A stretch of 64,000 nucleotides of DNA from Variovorax sp. PAMC26660 (GTDB taxonomy: Bacteria > Pseudomonadota > Gammaproteobacteria > Burkholderiales > Burkholderiaceae_C): assembly GCF_014302995.1 (NCBI RefSeq), contig NZ_CP060295.1, positions 5,385,501 to 5,449,500 of the forward strand, written 5' to 3'. Positions 25,104 through 32,998 of the stretch are shown here, one piece after another. The notes below the pieces were generated by a model that saw only the letters and a list, made by a program, of their open reading frames with translations, ran no database searches and was not told the origin of the DNA. Position 1 is the stretch's first letter, and each line of letters starts with the position of its first letter. A program made the translations under genes and the position numbers.

Positions 25104-25514
25104 ATGAGCCACGGCACCACAGCCACCATCGTTTCCACGGGAACCGACTACAGCCATCGCATCGCGGTGGGCAAATTCGAGCTTCTCGCGGACGAGCCGG
25201 CCGCCCTGGGCGGACAGGGGCTCGGTCCCGCGCCCTACGACTACTACCTGGCGGCACTGTCGGCCTGCACCGCCATCACGCTGCGCATGTATGCGAAGCG
25301 CAAGGGCTGGGAGCTGGGCGAGTTTCGTGCGGAACTCACGCTGACAAAAGACGCCGACGGCAAGGCGCACATCCGCAGGGTTCTTCACGCCGATGCGCCG
25401 TTGAGCGATGCCCAATGGGAGCGCCTGCTCGAAGTGGTGGCCAATACGCCGGTGACGAAGACGATGCGCGAGGGCGCGGAGATCACGAGCGAGCGTGGAC
25501 CCGCAGCGGATTGA
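25104..25514 (+). CDS. OsmC-family protein, YhfA-like
   Basis: This 136-residue OsmC-fold protein has GLGPAPYDYYLAALSACTAI with the first redox Cys in its usual place. The C-terminal region reads VANTPVTKTMREG, where OsmC/Ohr proteins have their second Cys, so that Cys is replaced and a two-Cys peroxidase mechanism is unlikely. The ATG has AGGAG upstream. It lies between the LysR and response-regulator genes and adds to the oxidative-stress theme of the cluster. Confidence 0.83.
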   Translation: MSHGTTATIVSTGTDYSHRIAVGKFELLADEPAALGGQGLGPAPYDYYLAALSACTAITLRMYAKRKGWELGEFRAELTLTKDADGKAHIRRVLHADAPLSDAQWERLLEVVANTPVTKTMREGAEITSERGPAAD

Positions 25515-25575
25515 CCCAGCGCGATGAACCGGTGCCGCAGGTTCATGCAACGTAATGTGGCGGCCCGGTCCGCCA

Positions 25576-25625
25576 GATACACAGGCATACAAACCCGCTC
25601 GTTCCGCGCGTCAACCGGCATACAT
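25576..25625. promoter_or_regulatory. Shared stress-regulon motif, site 2
   Basis: On the minus strand TTGTATGCCTGTGTATC lies at 25576-25592, 72 bases before the response regulator start. A second half-site (CGGCATACAT, 25616-25625) repeats AGGCATACAA in the same orientation 33 bases on, three turns of the helix. This suggests autoregulation. Confidence 0.6.
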
Positions 25626-25663
25626 TGCGGCTATCGCGCCATCCGGCGCCCCATTGCACCGCC

Positions 25664-26404
25664 ATGACGCCCAAGACCTCCGACCACATTCTCATCGTAG
25701 ACGACGACCGGGAAATCCGCGAGCTGCTCACCACCTACCTGGTCAAGAACGGACTGCGCGTGGTCGCGGTGCCCACGGGCCGGCACATGCGCGCGGCGCT
25801 GGAAGCGTCGGGCCCGTTCGACCTGATCATCCTCGACCTGATGCTGCCGGGCGAAGACGGGCTGACGCTGTGCCGCGACCTGCGCACGGGAAAATTCAAG
25901 GCCACGCCGATCCTGATGCTCACGGCCCGCAGCGAAGAGGCTGACCGCATCCTCGGCCTGGAGATGGGCGCCGACGACTACCTGGCCAAACCCTTCTCCG
26001 CCCGGGAACTGCTCGCGCGCATGCGTGCGGTGTTGCGCCGCACGCGCATGCTGCCGCCGAACATGCGCTCGACCGAGGCCGCCTCGAAGCTGGCGTTCGG
26101 CGAATGGCAGGTGGACACCACCGCGCGCCATCTGATCGATGACAGCGGTGTGATGGTGGCGCTGAGCGGTGCGGAGTACCGGCTGCTGCGCGTGTTTCTC
26201 GACCATCCGCAAAAGGTGCTGAGCCGCGACCAGTTGCTGAGCCTGACCCAGGGCCGCGAGGCGGAATTGTTCGAGCGATCGATCGACCTGCTCGTGAGCC
26301 GTCTGCGCCAGCGTCTGCGCGACGATGCGCGGGAGCCGCGCTACATCAAGACGGTGCGCAGCGAAGGCTATGTTCTGGCATCGTCGGTCGAGGCGCTGGA
26401 CTGA
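25664..26404 (+). CDS. OmpR-family response regulator
   Basis: This 246-residue regulator has a receiver domain (ILIVDDDREIRELL acidic pocket; phospho-Asp in LIILDLMLPGEDG; LTAR; Lys in LAKPFSARELL) and a winged-helix DNA-binding domain (LSGAEYRLLRVFLDHPQKVL; RDQLLSLTQGREAEL; YIKTVRSEGYVL). No kinase adjoins it. The orphan kinase at 20072-21457 is the obvious partner, and both genes have the same 17-bp motif upstream. The next gene, for a small lipoprotein, may be cotranscribed. Confidence 0.9.
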   Translation: MTPKTSDHILIVDDDREIRELLTTYLVKNGLRVVAVPTGRHMRAALEASGPFDLIILDLMLPGEDGLTLCRDLRTGKFKATPILMLTARSEEADRILGLEMGADDYLAKPFSARELLARMRAVLRRTRMLPPNMRSTEAASKLAFGEWQVDTTARHLIDDSGVMVALSGAEYRLLRVFLDHPQKVLSRDQLLSLTQGREAELFERSIDLLVSRLRQRLRDDAREPRYIKTVRSEGYVLASSVEALD

Positions 26405-26452
26405 GGGGCTGGCCAGATCCTGGCGATGCGGTCGCGGACCTACACTCGCGAA

Positions 26453-26692
26453 ATGATCAAAGCTCTCTTGTTGCCATTGGGTGCTCTCCTGGTTACCGCG
26501 TGCGCTCAGCCTGAGCCACCGCAACCACCGCGGGTCGGCATGGCGAACCCCGCGTCGGTTTATTGCCAGAGCCTTGGGGGAACGACTTTGATGAAGTCGA
26601 ATGACAAAGGCCAGTACGGCATTTGCCAGCTGCCGGATGGCAAGCAGATCGAAGAGTGGGAGCTTTTTCGGCGCGACCATCCGGCGAAGTAG
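26453..26692 (+). CDS. DUF333-type small lipoprotein
   Basis: This 79-residue lipoprotein has the lipobox LLVTACAQ. The C-terminal half matches the DUF333 domain: NPASVYCQSLGG, then YGICQLPDGKQIEEWELFR. The paired cysteines of this domain could form a disulfide. DUF333 proteins are small envelope proteins sometimes annotated as putative hemolysins without good reason. It begins 48 bases after the response regulator gene. Confidence 0.78.
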   Translation: MIKALLLPLGALLVTACAQPEPPQPPRVGMANPASVYCQSLGGTTLMKSNDKGQYGICQLPDGKQIEEWELFRRDHPAK

Positions 26693-26703
26693 GGTTCGCT
26701 GCA

Positions 26704-26838
26704 CTACGACGGCTTGCGCGTACGCACGCGGGGTCCGTCGGTCTGCCGCGCTGAGATGCACTGGCAGTTCACCGGGTTGCGTATCTCGTGCGCAATGCCG
26801 CCGGTCAGGAAGAGCAGGGCTAGCCAGAGCTTCTTCAT
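26704..26838 (-). CDS. Very small exported protein with CQC motif
   Basis: A 44-residue frame starts at an ATG preceded by AAAGGAG. It begins with a signal-peptide-like N-terminus (MKKLWLALLFLTGGIAH) and leaves a mature peptide of about 27 residues: EIRNPVNCQCISA followed by a basic tail. The CxC pair suggests metal binding or a redox or lipid link. It converges with the DUF333 lipoprotein gene, which is also a small Cys-containing envelope protein. No family is known to me. Confidence 0.5.
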   Translation of the reverse strand: MKKLWLALLFLTGGIAHEIRNPVNCQCISARQTDGPRVRTRKPS

Positions 26839-26920
26839 ATCAGTGACTCCTTTCGGGGGGCTGCGGTTTGCGGCTTTCGCGCTGTTGTGTTCGGGGCGGG
26901 TTCGGGTTTATTCAGGGCTC

Positions 26921-27012
26921 GTGCGAATGACGCCAGGTACTCCCCTCCGCGAATGTCCCCCGCTTCGCTCCTCCTTTATTTCGCTGCGGGGAGTACCTGG
27001 CGTCATTCGCAC
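26921..27012. repeat. Hairpin repeat element, copy 1
   Basis: A perfect 25-bp inverted repeat (26921-26945 with 26988-27012, outer end GTGCGAATGACG) surrounds a 36-bp core at 26949-26984. The same core, in inverse orientation, is the centre of copy 2 at 27083-27118. The arms of the two copies are unrelated. The element is intergenic and contains no gene. It looks like a short mobile palindromic unit of the REP/MITE kind. Confidence 0.8.
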
Positions 27013-27067
27013 AGGACACGCTGCTGGCGATCGCCGGTCAACAACCGCTCTGAGCGCTCACGTCGAT

Positions 27068-27133
27068 ACGGGGCTCTTTTTCGCGAAATAAAGGAGGAGC
27101 GAAGCGGGGGACATTCGCGAAAAAGAGCACCGT
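27068..27133. repeat. Hairpin repeat element, copy 2
   Basis: The 36-bp core at 27083-27118 is the exact reverse complement of the core in copy 1. It is flanked by its own 15-bp inverted arms: ACGGGGCTCTTTTTC against GAAAAAGAGCACCGT, with one mismatch. Together with copy 1 it could fold into alternative large hairpins, since the two cores can also pair with each other. Confidence 0.8.
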
Positions 27134-27213
27134 GTCGGCGTGAGTGCCGCCCTGAACAGCAGCAGCACCTCGAATCAAGCACAACGCGACGAACAGCAAA
27201 GCAAGGCGTCATC

Positions 27214-27780
27214 CTAGGACCCCGCCGTCGAAGGTTCCGACAGCAGCGCCTGAATCTTCTTCTCCGTCGTGCCATAGCTGCCTTCGCCGAAGTGCGAGTA
27301 CACGACTTTTCCCTGCCTGTCGATCAGGTACACGGCCGGCCAGTACTGGTTCTTGAACGCCTTCCAGGTGCCATAGCTGTTGTCCTGCGCCACCGCATGT
27401 TTGATCTGCAGCCGCTGGACCGCGTCCTGCACGTTCTTCGTCGACTTCTCGAACGCGAACTCCGGTGTGTGCACGCCCACCACGACAAGGCCCTGGTCCT
27501 TGTACTTCGCGTTCCAGTCTTTCACGTAGGGCAGGTGGTTCAGGCAGTTGATGCAGGTGTAGGTCCAGAAATCGACCAGTACCACCTTGCCGCGCAACTC
27601 GCTCAACTTCAACGGTTGCGTGTTGAGCCACGCGTCGATGTTCTGGAACTCGGGCGCGGGCAGCGCTTCGGCGGCGGGCACGTCACCGCCCAGCGGCGGC
27701 GCGGCGAAGCTCAGGGTAAGGGCGACCGCCGAGGCCGCAACGGCCACGGCGAAGAAGGCGGCGAGAGAACGAAGGCGCAT
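27214..27780 (-). CDS. Exported TlpA/DipZ-like thioredoxin
   Basis: This 188-residue precursor has an N-terminal signal or anchor helix (LAAFFAVAVAASAVALTLSF) and a thioredoxin-like domain with the active site CINC near residues 76-79 in WTYTCINCLNHLPYV. The domain closely resembles the one in the DipZ protein at 18175 (shared VGVHTPEFAFEK), so it may be reduced by that protein or act beside it. It is alone in its transcription unit and has the shared stress motif 84 bases upstream of its start. Confidence 0.88.
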   Translation of the reverse strand: MRLRSLAAFFAVAVAASAVALTLSFAAPPLGGDVPAAEALPAPEFQNIDAWLNTQPLKLSELRGKVVLVDFWTYTCINCLNHLPYVKDWNAKYKDQGLVVVGVHTPEFAFEKSTKNVQDAVQRLQIKHAVAQDNSYGTWKAFKNQYWPAVYLIDRQGKVVYSHFGEGSYGTTEKKIQALLSEPSTAGS

Positions 27781-28183
27781 GTTGATTCCTGCAGGGGAGA
27801 GTGACGGGCGGGTTCTTGAACGGAGCCGATTCTTCGCCGCGTTGTCCTCTTCCGGCGCGCAAGGCGTATGCCTGTGTATCCGTCAAGGGACGTCGACACA
27901 CAGCGTTTCACGGCCGCACTTCCAACCCGCGCATTGAACGCGATGCGCCGCCAGTTTCATCGCGGTGTCACAAAGAAGAGCCTCCTACGTCGAGACCATT
28001 CTTCTTACGCGCAGGAAAACCCATCGCGGCGGACCGAGTGCCATTTTCTTGATGAAGTTTTCGTGACAAACGACAGTCGCCGCGCACGCCGCGCGTCTAG
28101 ATAACCGTACGCAACAGCGACATGAAGGCTCTGCCTCATGCGCCGTTGCCAAGCGAGCTTCATCTTTGAGAACCGAGCTGTAA
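27781..28183. other. Divergent promoter region of thioredoxin and secretion operons
   Basis: This 403-base stretch holds no gene. It contains stress motif site 3 near the thioredoxin side. On the other side it must contain the promoter and leader of the secretion operon starting at 28184; no consensus promoter is obvious, which would fit control by an alternative sigma factor. Confidence 0.5.
27864..27905. promoter_or_regulatory. Shared stress-regulon motif, site 3
   Basis: GCGTATGCCTGTGTATC (27864-27880) matches 15 of 17 bases of site 2. GACACACAGCG at 27895-27905 provides a partial inverted half-site. It precedes the thioredoxin gene read on the minus strand. Confidence 0.55.
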
Positions 28184-29872
28184 ATGCATGACATGAAGAA
28201 GAACGCCCCACCGAATTGCTGGAGAGCGGTGTGGCTGGCAGTGATGGCAATAGGTGCCCAAGGGGCGGCCTTTGCCCAGGCATCCGCACCCGCCGCAGCA
28301 TCCACAACCCCACCCGCCTCGGCGGCCACACCCTCGACCCCGACGCCGGTTGCCGCACCGGCTGCGACCCCCGAATCGACCCGCAAGGTCGACATTGCCG
28401 AATACATCGTGCGCGGCAACACCGTGCTCGACGCCCGCGCCATCGAGAAGGCGGTCACGCCCTTCCTCGGCCCCGAGCGCACGCTGAAAGACGTGGAGGG
28501 CGCGCGCGACGCGCTGCTCGCGGCCTATCAGGCGGCCGGCTACCAGTCGGTGTACGTCGACCTGCCCGAACAGCAGGTCACGCAGGGCATCGTGTTCCTG
28601 CAGGTCAATGAAACCCGCGTGGGCCGCGTGCGTGTGGTGGGCGCCGAATACAACTCGCCGGTCGACGTGCGCGACCAGGTGCCCGCGCTGAAAGAAGGCG
28701 GCGTGCCCAACTTCACTACCGCGCAGGCCGAACTCACCGCGCTCAATCGCAGCCCCAAGCGCCAGGTGATGCCGCTGGTGCGCCAGGGCGCGATGCCCGG
28801 CACCATGGACGTGGACCTGAAGGTCGACGACAGCAGCCCGTGGCGTGCCAGTGCCGGCTTGAACAACGACTACAGCGCCGACACGCGCAAGCTGCGCTCC
28901 ACGCTTTCGCTGGGCCACGACAACCTCTGGCAGATGGGCCACAGCGCGTCGATCAGTTTCTTCGGCGCGCCGCAGGACCTGAGCCAGACCAAGGTGTTCT
29001 CGGCTTCCTATACGGCGCCGCTGCCGGGCACCAACTGGAGCCTGGAAGCCAATGCGTACAAGTCCGACAGCAACGTGGCCACCGTCGGCGGCACCAGCGT
29101 GCTGGGCAAGGGCCACTCCATTGGCGTGAAGGCCACCTACACCGTGCCGAACACCGGCAACTGGTGGCACGCGTTCAGCGTGGGCGTGGACCTCAAGAAC
29201 AACCAGGAGGCGTTGCGCCTGAAGGGCAGCGGCGACACGGTGCCGCTGAAGTACGCGCCGATCACGCTGTCGTACTCGGGCTTTCGCCAGACGGACAAGA
29301 GCCAGTACGGCGTCGGCATCTCGCTGGTGGTGGGCACCAGCAGCTCTTTTGGCTATACCAGCGACTGGGCCGCCTTCGACTACAAGCGCTACAAGTCTTC
29401 GCCCAGTTTCATGGTGCTGAAGACCGACCTCAACGGCACGCACACCTTCGACGGCGGCCAGCAACTGGCCTTCCGCTTCAACGGCCAGATGACCGATTCG
29501 CCGCTGGTGTCCAGCGAGCAGATCGCCGGCGGCGGCATGAACTCGGTGCGCGGCTATCTCTCGGCCGAAGCCACCGGCGACTACGGCGTGGTCGGCTCGC
29601 TCGAAGTGCGCAGCCAGCCGCTGACCTTCCTGGGGCCGCTGGTCGAGAACTGGCGCGTGTATGCCTTCGCCGATGCGGCGCGGCTGCGCCTGAAGAGCCC
29701 GCTGCCCGAGCAGGCCGAGCGCTTCTCGCTGTATTCGGTGGGCCTGGGCACCACTTTCAAGATCAGCCAGTACTTCGCTGGCCGCGTCGATTTCGGCTAC
29801 CCGCTCACGGACGGTCCGCGCACCAAGAAGCACGACCCGCGCGTGAATTTCAGCTTCACCGCGAACTACTGA
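28184..29872 (+). CDS. Two-partner secretion outer-membrane pore (TpsB, ShlB/FhaC/HecB family)
   Basis: This 562-residue precursor forms the outer-membrane channel that exports a TpsA partner. It has a signal peptide (ending GAAFAQ), an Ala/Pro/Thr-rich linker to about residue 65, a POTRA_2-type domain (IAEYIVRGNTVLDARAIEKA through GIVFLQVNETRVG), a second POTRA region, and a C-terminal beta-barrel with the conserved lid-loop motif NSVRGYLSAE and a C-terminal aromatic (ANY). It is the first gene of a nine-gene operon that supplies its own ExbB/ExbD/TonB proteins. The natural partner is probably the giant TpsA at 59828. Confidence 0.9.
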   Translation: MHDMKKNAPPNCWRAVWLAVMAIGAQGAAFAQASAPAAASTTPPASAATPSTPTPVAAPAATPESTRKVDIAEYIVRGNTVLDARAIEKAVTPFLGPERTLKDVEGARDALLAAYQAAGYQSVYVDLPEQQVTQGIVFLQVNETRVGRVRVVGAEYNSPVDVRDQVPALKEGGVPNFTTAQAELTALNRSPKRQVMPLVRQGAMPGTMDVDLKVDDSSPWRASAGLNNDYSADTRKLRSTLSLGHDNLWQMGHSASISFFGAPQDLSQTKVFSASYTAPLPGTNWSLEANAYKSDSNVATVGGTSVLGKGHSIGVKATYTVPNTGNWWHAFSVGVDLKNNQEALRLKGSGDTVPLKYAPITLSYSGFRQTDKSQYGVGISLVVGTSSSFGYTSDWAAFDYKRYKSSPSFMVLKTDLNGTHTFDGGQQLAFRFNGQMTDSPLVSSEQIAGGGMNSVRGYLSAEATGDYGVVGSLEVRSQPLTFLGPLVENWRVYAFADAARLRLKSPLPEQAERFSLYSVGLGTTFKISQYFAGRVDFGYPLTDGPRTKKHDPRVNFSFTANY

Positions 29873-29938
29873 TCCACGCAGACGCCACCTTTTTCTTTCT
29901 ATCTTTTTCTCTCTACGAGTTTTTCGGAGAACCCTGTC

Positions 29939-31741
29939 ATGCGACGAATTCTTTTTATCGTGCTCACGTTGATGAGCACGCTCTTGCCGGGCCTGGCCCA
30001 CGCCTGGTGGCAAGCCGAATGGTCTTACCGCAAGCCCGTCACCATCGACGGCGGCCCGCAGGCCGGCGCCATCGGCAGCGATGCCGGCCGCGTGCCGGTG
30101 CTGGTGCGCCTGCACACCGGCAACTTCAAGTTCGAGGGTGTGAGCGAGACCGGCGCCGACCTGCGCTTCGTTGCGGCCGATGACAAGACCGTGCTGAACC
30201 ACCAGATCGAGCAGTTCGATCCGCTGCTGGGCATCGCGCTGGTGTGGGTCGATGTGCCCAACGTCTCGGCCGGCACGCCGCAGAAGCTGTGGATGTACTA
30301 CGGCAACCCGAAGGCTCCCGCCTCGGGCAACGGCCAGCGCAGCTTCGACCCCGACTACACGCTGGTCTACCACTTCGCCGAAGGCGCCGTGCCGCCGCGC
30401 GACACCACCGCCTACGCCAACAACGGCCAGACCTCGGCCGTGCCGGTCGAAGGCACTGTCATCGGCAAGGGCGCGCAGCTCGGCAGCGGCCCGCTGATGC
30501 TGCCCTCCACGCCGTCGCTCGCCGTGCAGGCCGGTGGCGCGCTGACGTTCTCCGCATGGGTCAAGCCCGACCAGCTCGGTGCCCGCCAGGCGATCTATGC
30601 CCGCCGCGACGGCGCCGGCGAACTCGTGGTCGGCATCGACCAGGGCGTGCCCTTCGTGCAGGTCAACGGCCAGCGCAGCACGCCCGGCCAGCCGATCCAG
30701 GCCGGCCAGTGGTCGCACCTTGCCGTGAAGGCCGAGGGCGACAGCGTGGCGCTGTATGTGGGCGGCCGTCCCACCGTGTCGCTGGCTGCGAAGCTGCCCG
30801 CGCTGAATACCGCTGCGGCTCTGGGTGCCGATGCACCGGGCAGCCTGCCGGTGGCGCAAGGTGCGCAACCCGCCGCCACTTTCGCCGCATTCACCGGCGC
30901 CATCGATGAAGTGCGCCTGTCGAAGGTGGCACGCGCCGATGCGCTGCTGCTGGCCGATGCCGTGTCGCAAGGCGCCGAGTCGCGCCTCACCGTGTTCGGT
31001 GCCGACGAGCAGCAGGCCGGCAAGAGCCACTTCGGCTTCATCCTGGCCGCGATGCCGCTGGACGCCTGGATCGTCGTGGGCCTGCTGGGCCTGATGATGG
31101 CGATCTCCTGGGCCATCATGATTGCCAAGGGCCGCCACTACGGCGCCACCTCGCGCGCCAACACCACCTTCATCGAGCACTTCCGCGAAGCTGCCGGCGC
31201 GCCACTCGATCGCCTGGCCGTGAACAACACCGTGCCGCACGAGGTGCGTGCCGATTCGTCGCTGTGGCGCCTGTATGAAGTGGCAGTGGACGAAATGCGC
31301 CGCCGCCACGACCGCGGCTACGACCTGAGCGCCGTGTCCAGCGCCACCATCGGCGCGATCCGTGCCGCCATGGACGGCGTGATGGTGCGCGAGATCGAGC
31401 GCATGTCCAAGCGCATGAACTGGCTCTCGACCACCATCGAAGGCGCGCCTTACGTCGGCCTGTTCGGCACCGTGATCGGCATCATGCTGGTGTTCGTCGT
31501 GGCGGCCATGGCCGGCGCGGTGGACATCAACTCGGTGGCCCCGGGCATGGCGGCCGCGCTGCTGTGTACCGCCGCCGGCCTGGGCGTCGCGATTCCCGCG
31601 CTGTTCGGCTACAACTGGCTCGCCTCGCGCTCGGACGCCATCACCGCCGACATGGCCGTGTTCGTCGACGAGTTCGTCACGCGCCTGGCCGAAGAGCAGG
31701 GCGAAGGCCGCTCGCTTCCGATGGCATCGGCGCGGGCCTGA
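29939..31741 (+). CDS. DUF2341-LamG-ExbB fusion protein
   Basis: This 600-residue precursor has a signal peptide ending in AHAWW, a DUF2341 domain (about 25-130, WSYRKPVTIDGG; LWMYYGNPKAP), and a concanavalin/LamG-like lectin fold (about 140-330, LVYHFAEG; LTFSAWVKPDQ; GAIDEVRLSKVA). The C-terminal ExbB/MotA/TolQ proton-channel domain (about 350-590) has the hallmark APYVGLFGTVIGIMLVF. The periplasmic lectin-like part is thus fused to the ion-driven motor. ExbD and TonB genes follow at once. Similar fusions accompany TPS genes in other proteobacteria, but their binding target is unknown. Confidence 0.88.
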   Translation: MRRILFIVLTLMSTLLPGLAHAWWQAEWSYRKPVTIDGGPQAGAIGSDAGRVPVLVRLHTGNFKFEGVSETGADLRFVAADDKTVLNHQIEQFDPLLGIALVWVDVPNVSAGTPQKLWMYYGNPKAPASGNGQRSFDPDYTLVYHFAEGAVPPRDTTAYANNGQTSAVPVEGTVIGKGAQLGSGPLMLPSTPSLAVQAGGALTFSAWVKPDQLGARQAIYARRDGAGELVVGIDQGVPFVQVNGQRSTPGQPIQAGQWSHLAVKAEGDSVALYVGGRPTVSLAAKLPALNTAAALGADAPGSLPVAQGAQPAATFAAFTGAIDEVRLSKVARADALLLADAVSQGAESRLTVFGADEQQAGKSHFGFILAAMPLDAWIVVGLLGLMMAISWAIMIAKGRHYGATSRANTTFIEHFREAAGAPLDRLAVNNTVPHEVRADSSLWRLYEVAVDEMRRRHDRGYDLSAVSSATIGAIRAAMDGVMVREIERMSKRMNWLSTTIEGAPYVGLFGTVIGIMLVFVVAAMAGAVDINSVAPGMAAALLCTAAGLGVAIPALFGYNWLASRSDAITADMAVFVDEFVTRLAEEQGEGRSLPMASARA

Positions 31742-31754
31742 GGAGCGCACGACC

Positions 31755-32165
31755 ATGGCAACCCCAGCCAAGTTCTCGCCCCGCAGGCGCACGGGCGGCA
31801 TCAACATCACGCCCTTCGTGGACGTGCTGCTGGTGGTGCTGGTGATCTTCATCCTCACCAGCAACGCCAGCATTCCCGGCATCAAGGTCGACCTGCCGAA
31901 GGCCAGCGCCTCGGTGGCGCTGGAGAAGCCCAAGACCAAGGCCATCACGATCGACAACGCGGGCAACGTGTTCCTCGACGCCTACCCGGTCACGCTGCCG
32001 GAGCTGGAAGAGCGCCTGCGCACCGAGAAGGCCCTGTCTCCCGACTTCCCCGTGATCGTGCGCGGCGATGCCAGCGTGCAGTACGCGAAGGTGGTCGATG
32101 TGCTGGACCTGCTGCGTCGCATCGAGCTGAACCAGATCGGCCTTGTGACCGGCAAGCAGAAGTGA
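31755..32165 (+). CDS. ExbD-type biopolymer transport protein
   Basis: This 136-residue inner-membrane protein has one N-terminal transmembrane helix carrying the essential Asp (INITPFVDVLLVVLVIFIL) and a periplasmic domain. With the ExbB domain of the preceding gene it forms the proton channel that energises TonB. It starts 13 bases after the ExbB fusion gene and ends 10 bases before the TonB gene. The length is normal. Confidence 0.92.
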   Translation: MATPAKFSPRRRTGGINITPFVDVLLVVLVIFILTSNASIPGIKVDLPKASASVALEKPKTKAITIDNAGNVFLDAYPVTLPELEERLRTEKALSPDFPVIVRGDASVQYAKVVDVLDLLRRIELNQIGLVTGKQK

Positions 32166-32175
32166 GGAACGCAGA

Positions 32176-32919
32176 GTGAAACCTCGCGATCCGACTTCTC
32201 CTCTTCCCACCGCGCACCGCGCGGGCGGGAAGGCCGGGACGCGCGGGCTGTGGCGCCGCTGGGGTGGGGTGGTCATCGGCGTGGCGATCGTCGCCGCGCT
32301 GGTGGCCCTGGTGTGGCATCTGCTGTCGGACACCGCGAGCAAGAAGCGCGTGGTGGCCGATGCGCCGATGCTGATGCTGCCGCCCCCACCGCCACCGCCA
32401 CCAGAGCCCGAGAAGCTGCCCGAGCCCGAGCCGGAAAAGATCAAGCCCGAAGTGGTCGAGAAGGAGCCCAAGCCGGTCGAGCCGCTGGAGCCGCCCAAGG
32501 ACGACGCGCCCCCAAGCCCATCGAAAGACCTGGGCGACCCGGTGACCATGGACAGCGCCGGCCAGGCCGGCAACGACGCCTTTGGTATCCAAGCCGGCAG
32601 CGGCGGCGGCATGAGCGGCACCGGTGCCGGTGGCGGCCTGGGCAGCGGCTCGTATGCCCGCTACGTCTCGAGCATGTTGCAGCAGGCTTTGTCGCGCGAT
32701 CCGCGCACCCGCCAGCTCGTGTTCGACGACATCCAGATCGACCTGTGGCTCGGCGCCGACGGCAAGACCGCGCGGGCGCAACTGGTGCGCAGCACCGGCA
32801 CGCCCGAATCCGACGAAGCGGTGCTCGCCATGGTGCGCGCCCTCGACCGCATCGACGAGAAGCCGCCGGCCTCGCTGCGCTTTCCGATGCGCGTGTCCAT
32901 GAAGGGACGCCGGCCATGA
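32176..32919 (+). CDS. TonB-family energy transducer
   Basis: This 247-residue protein has an N-terminal membrane helix (about 30-50), a Pro/Glu/Lys-rich periplasmic spacer (PPPPPPPPEPEKLPEPEPEK), a Gly/Ser-rich stretch, and a C-terminal TonB domain (VFDDIQIDLWLGADGKTARA). It starts with GTG after a GAGGAA site. The operon makes it the dedicated partner of this ExbBD pair; its outer-membrane client may be the TpsB, the porin or the STN protein at 57387, which is the open question of the system. Confidence 0.88.
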   Translation: MKPRDPTSPLPTAHRAGGKAGTRGLWRRWGGVVIGVAIVAALVALVWHLLSDTASKKRVVADAPMLMLPPPPPPPPEPEKLPEPEPEKIKPEVVEKEPKPVEPLEPPKDDAPPSPSKDLGDPVTMDSAGQAGNDAFGIQAGSGGGMSGTGAGGGLGSGSYARYVSSMLQQALSRDPRTRQLVFDDIQIDLWLGADGKTARAQLVRSTGTPESDEAVLAMVRALDRIDEKPPASLRFPMRVSMKGRRP

Positions 32920-32998
32920 ACTCCGTGACCCGAGTGACCGCCACTGCGGCCACCGCCGACGCCCCCTGCCAGTCCCATTCAATCCTGTGAACGAAGCG

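Noticed and set aside
28160..31966. Minus-strand open frame of 1268 codons opposite TpsB and the ExbB fusion
   Set aside because: It mirrors GC-rich genes on the plus strand, is rich in His, Arg, Ala and Gln, has no domain pattern, and the plus-strand proteins are clear family members.
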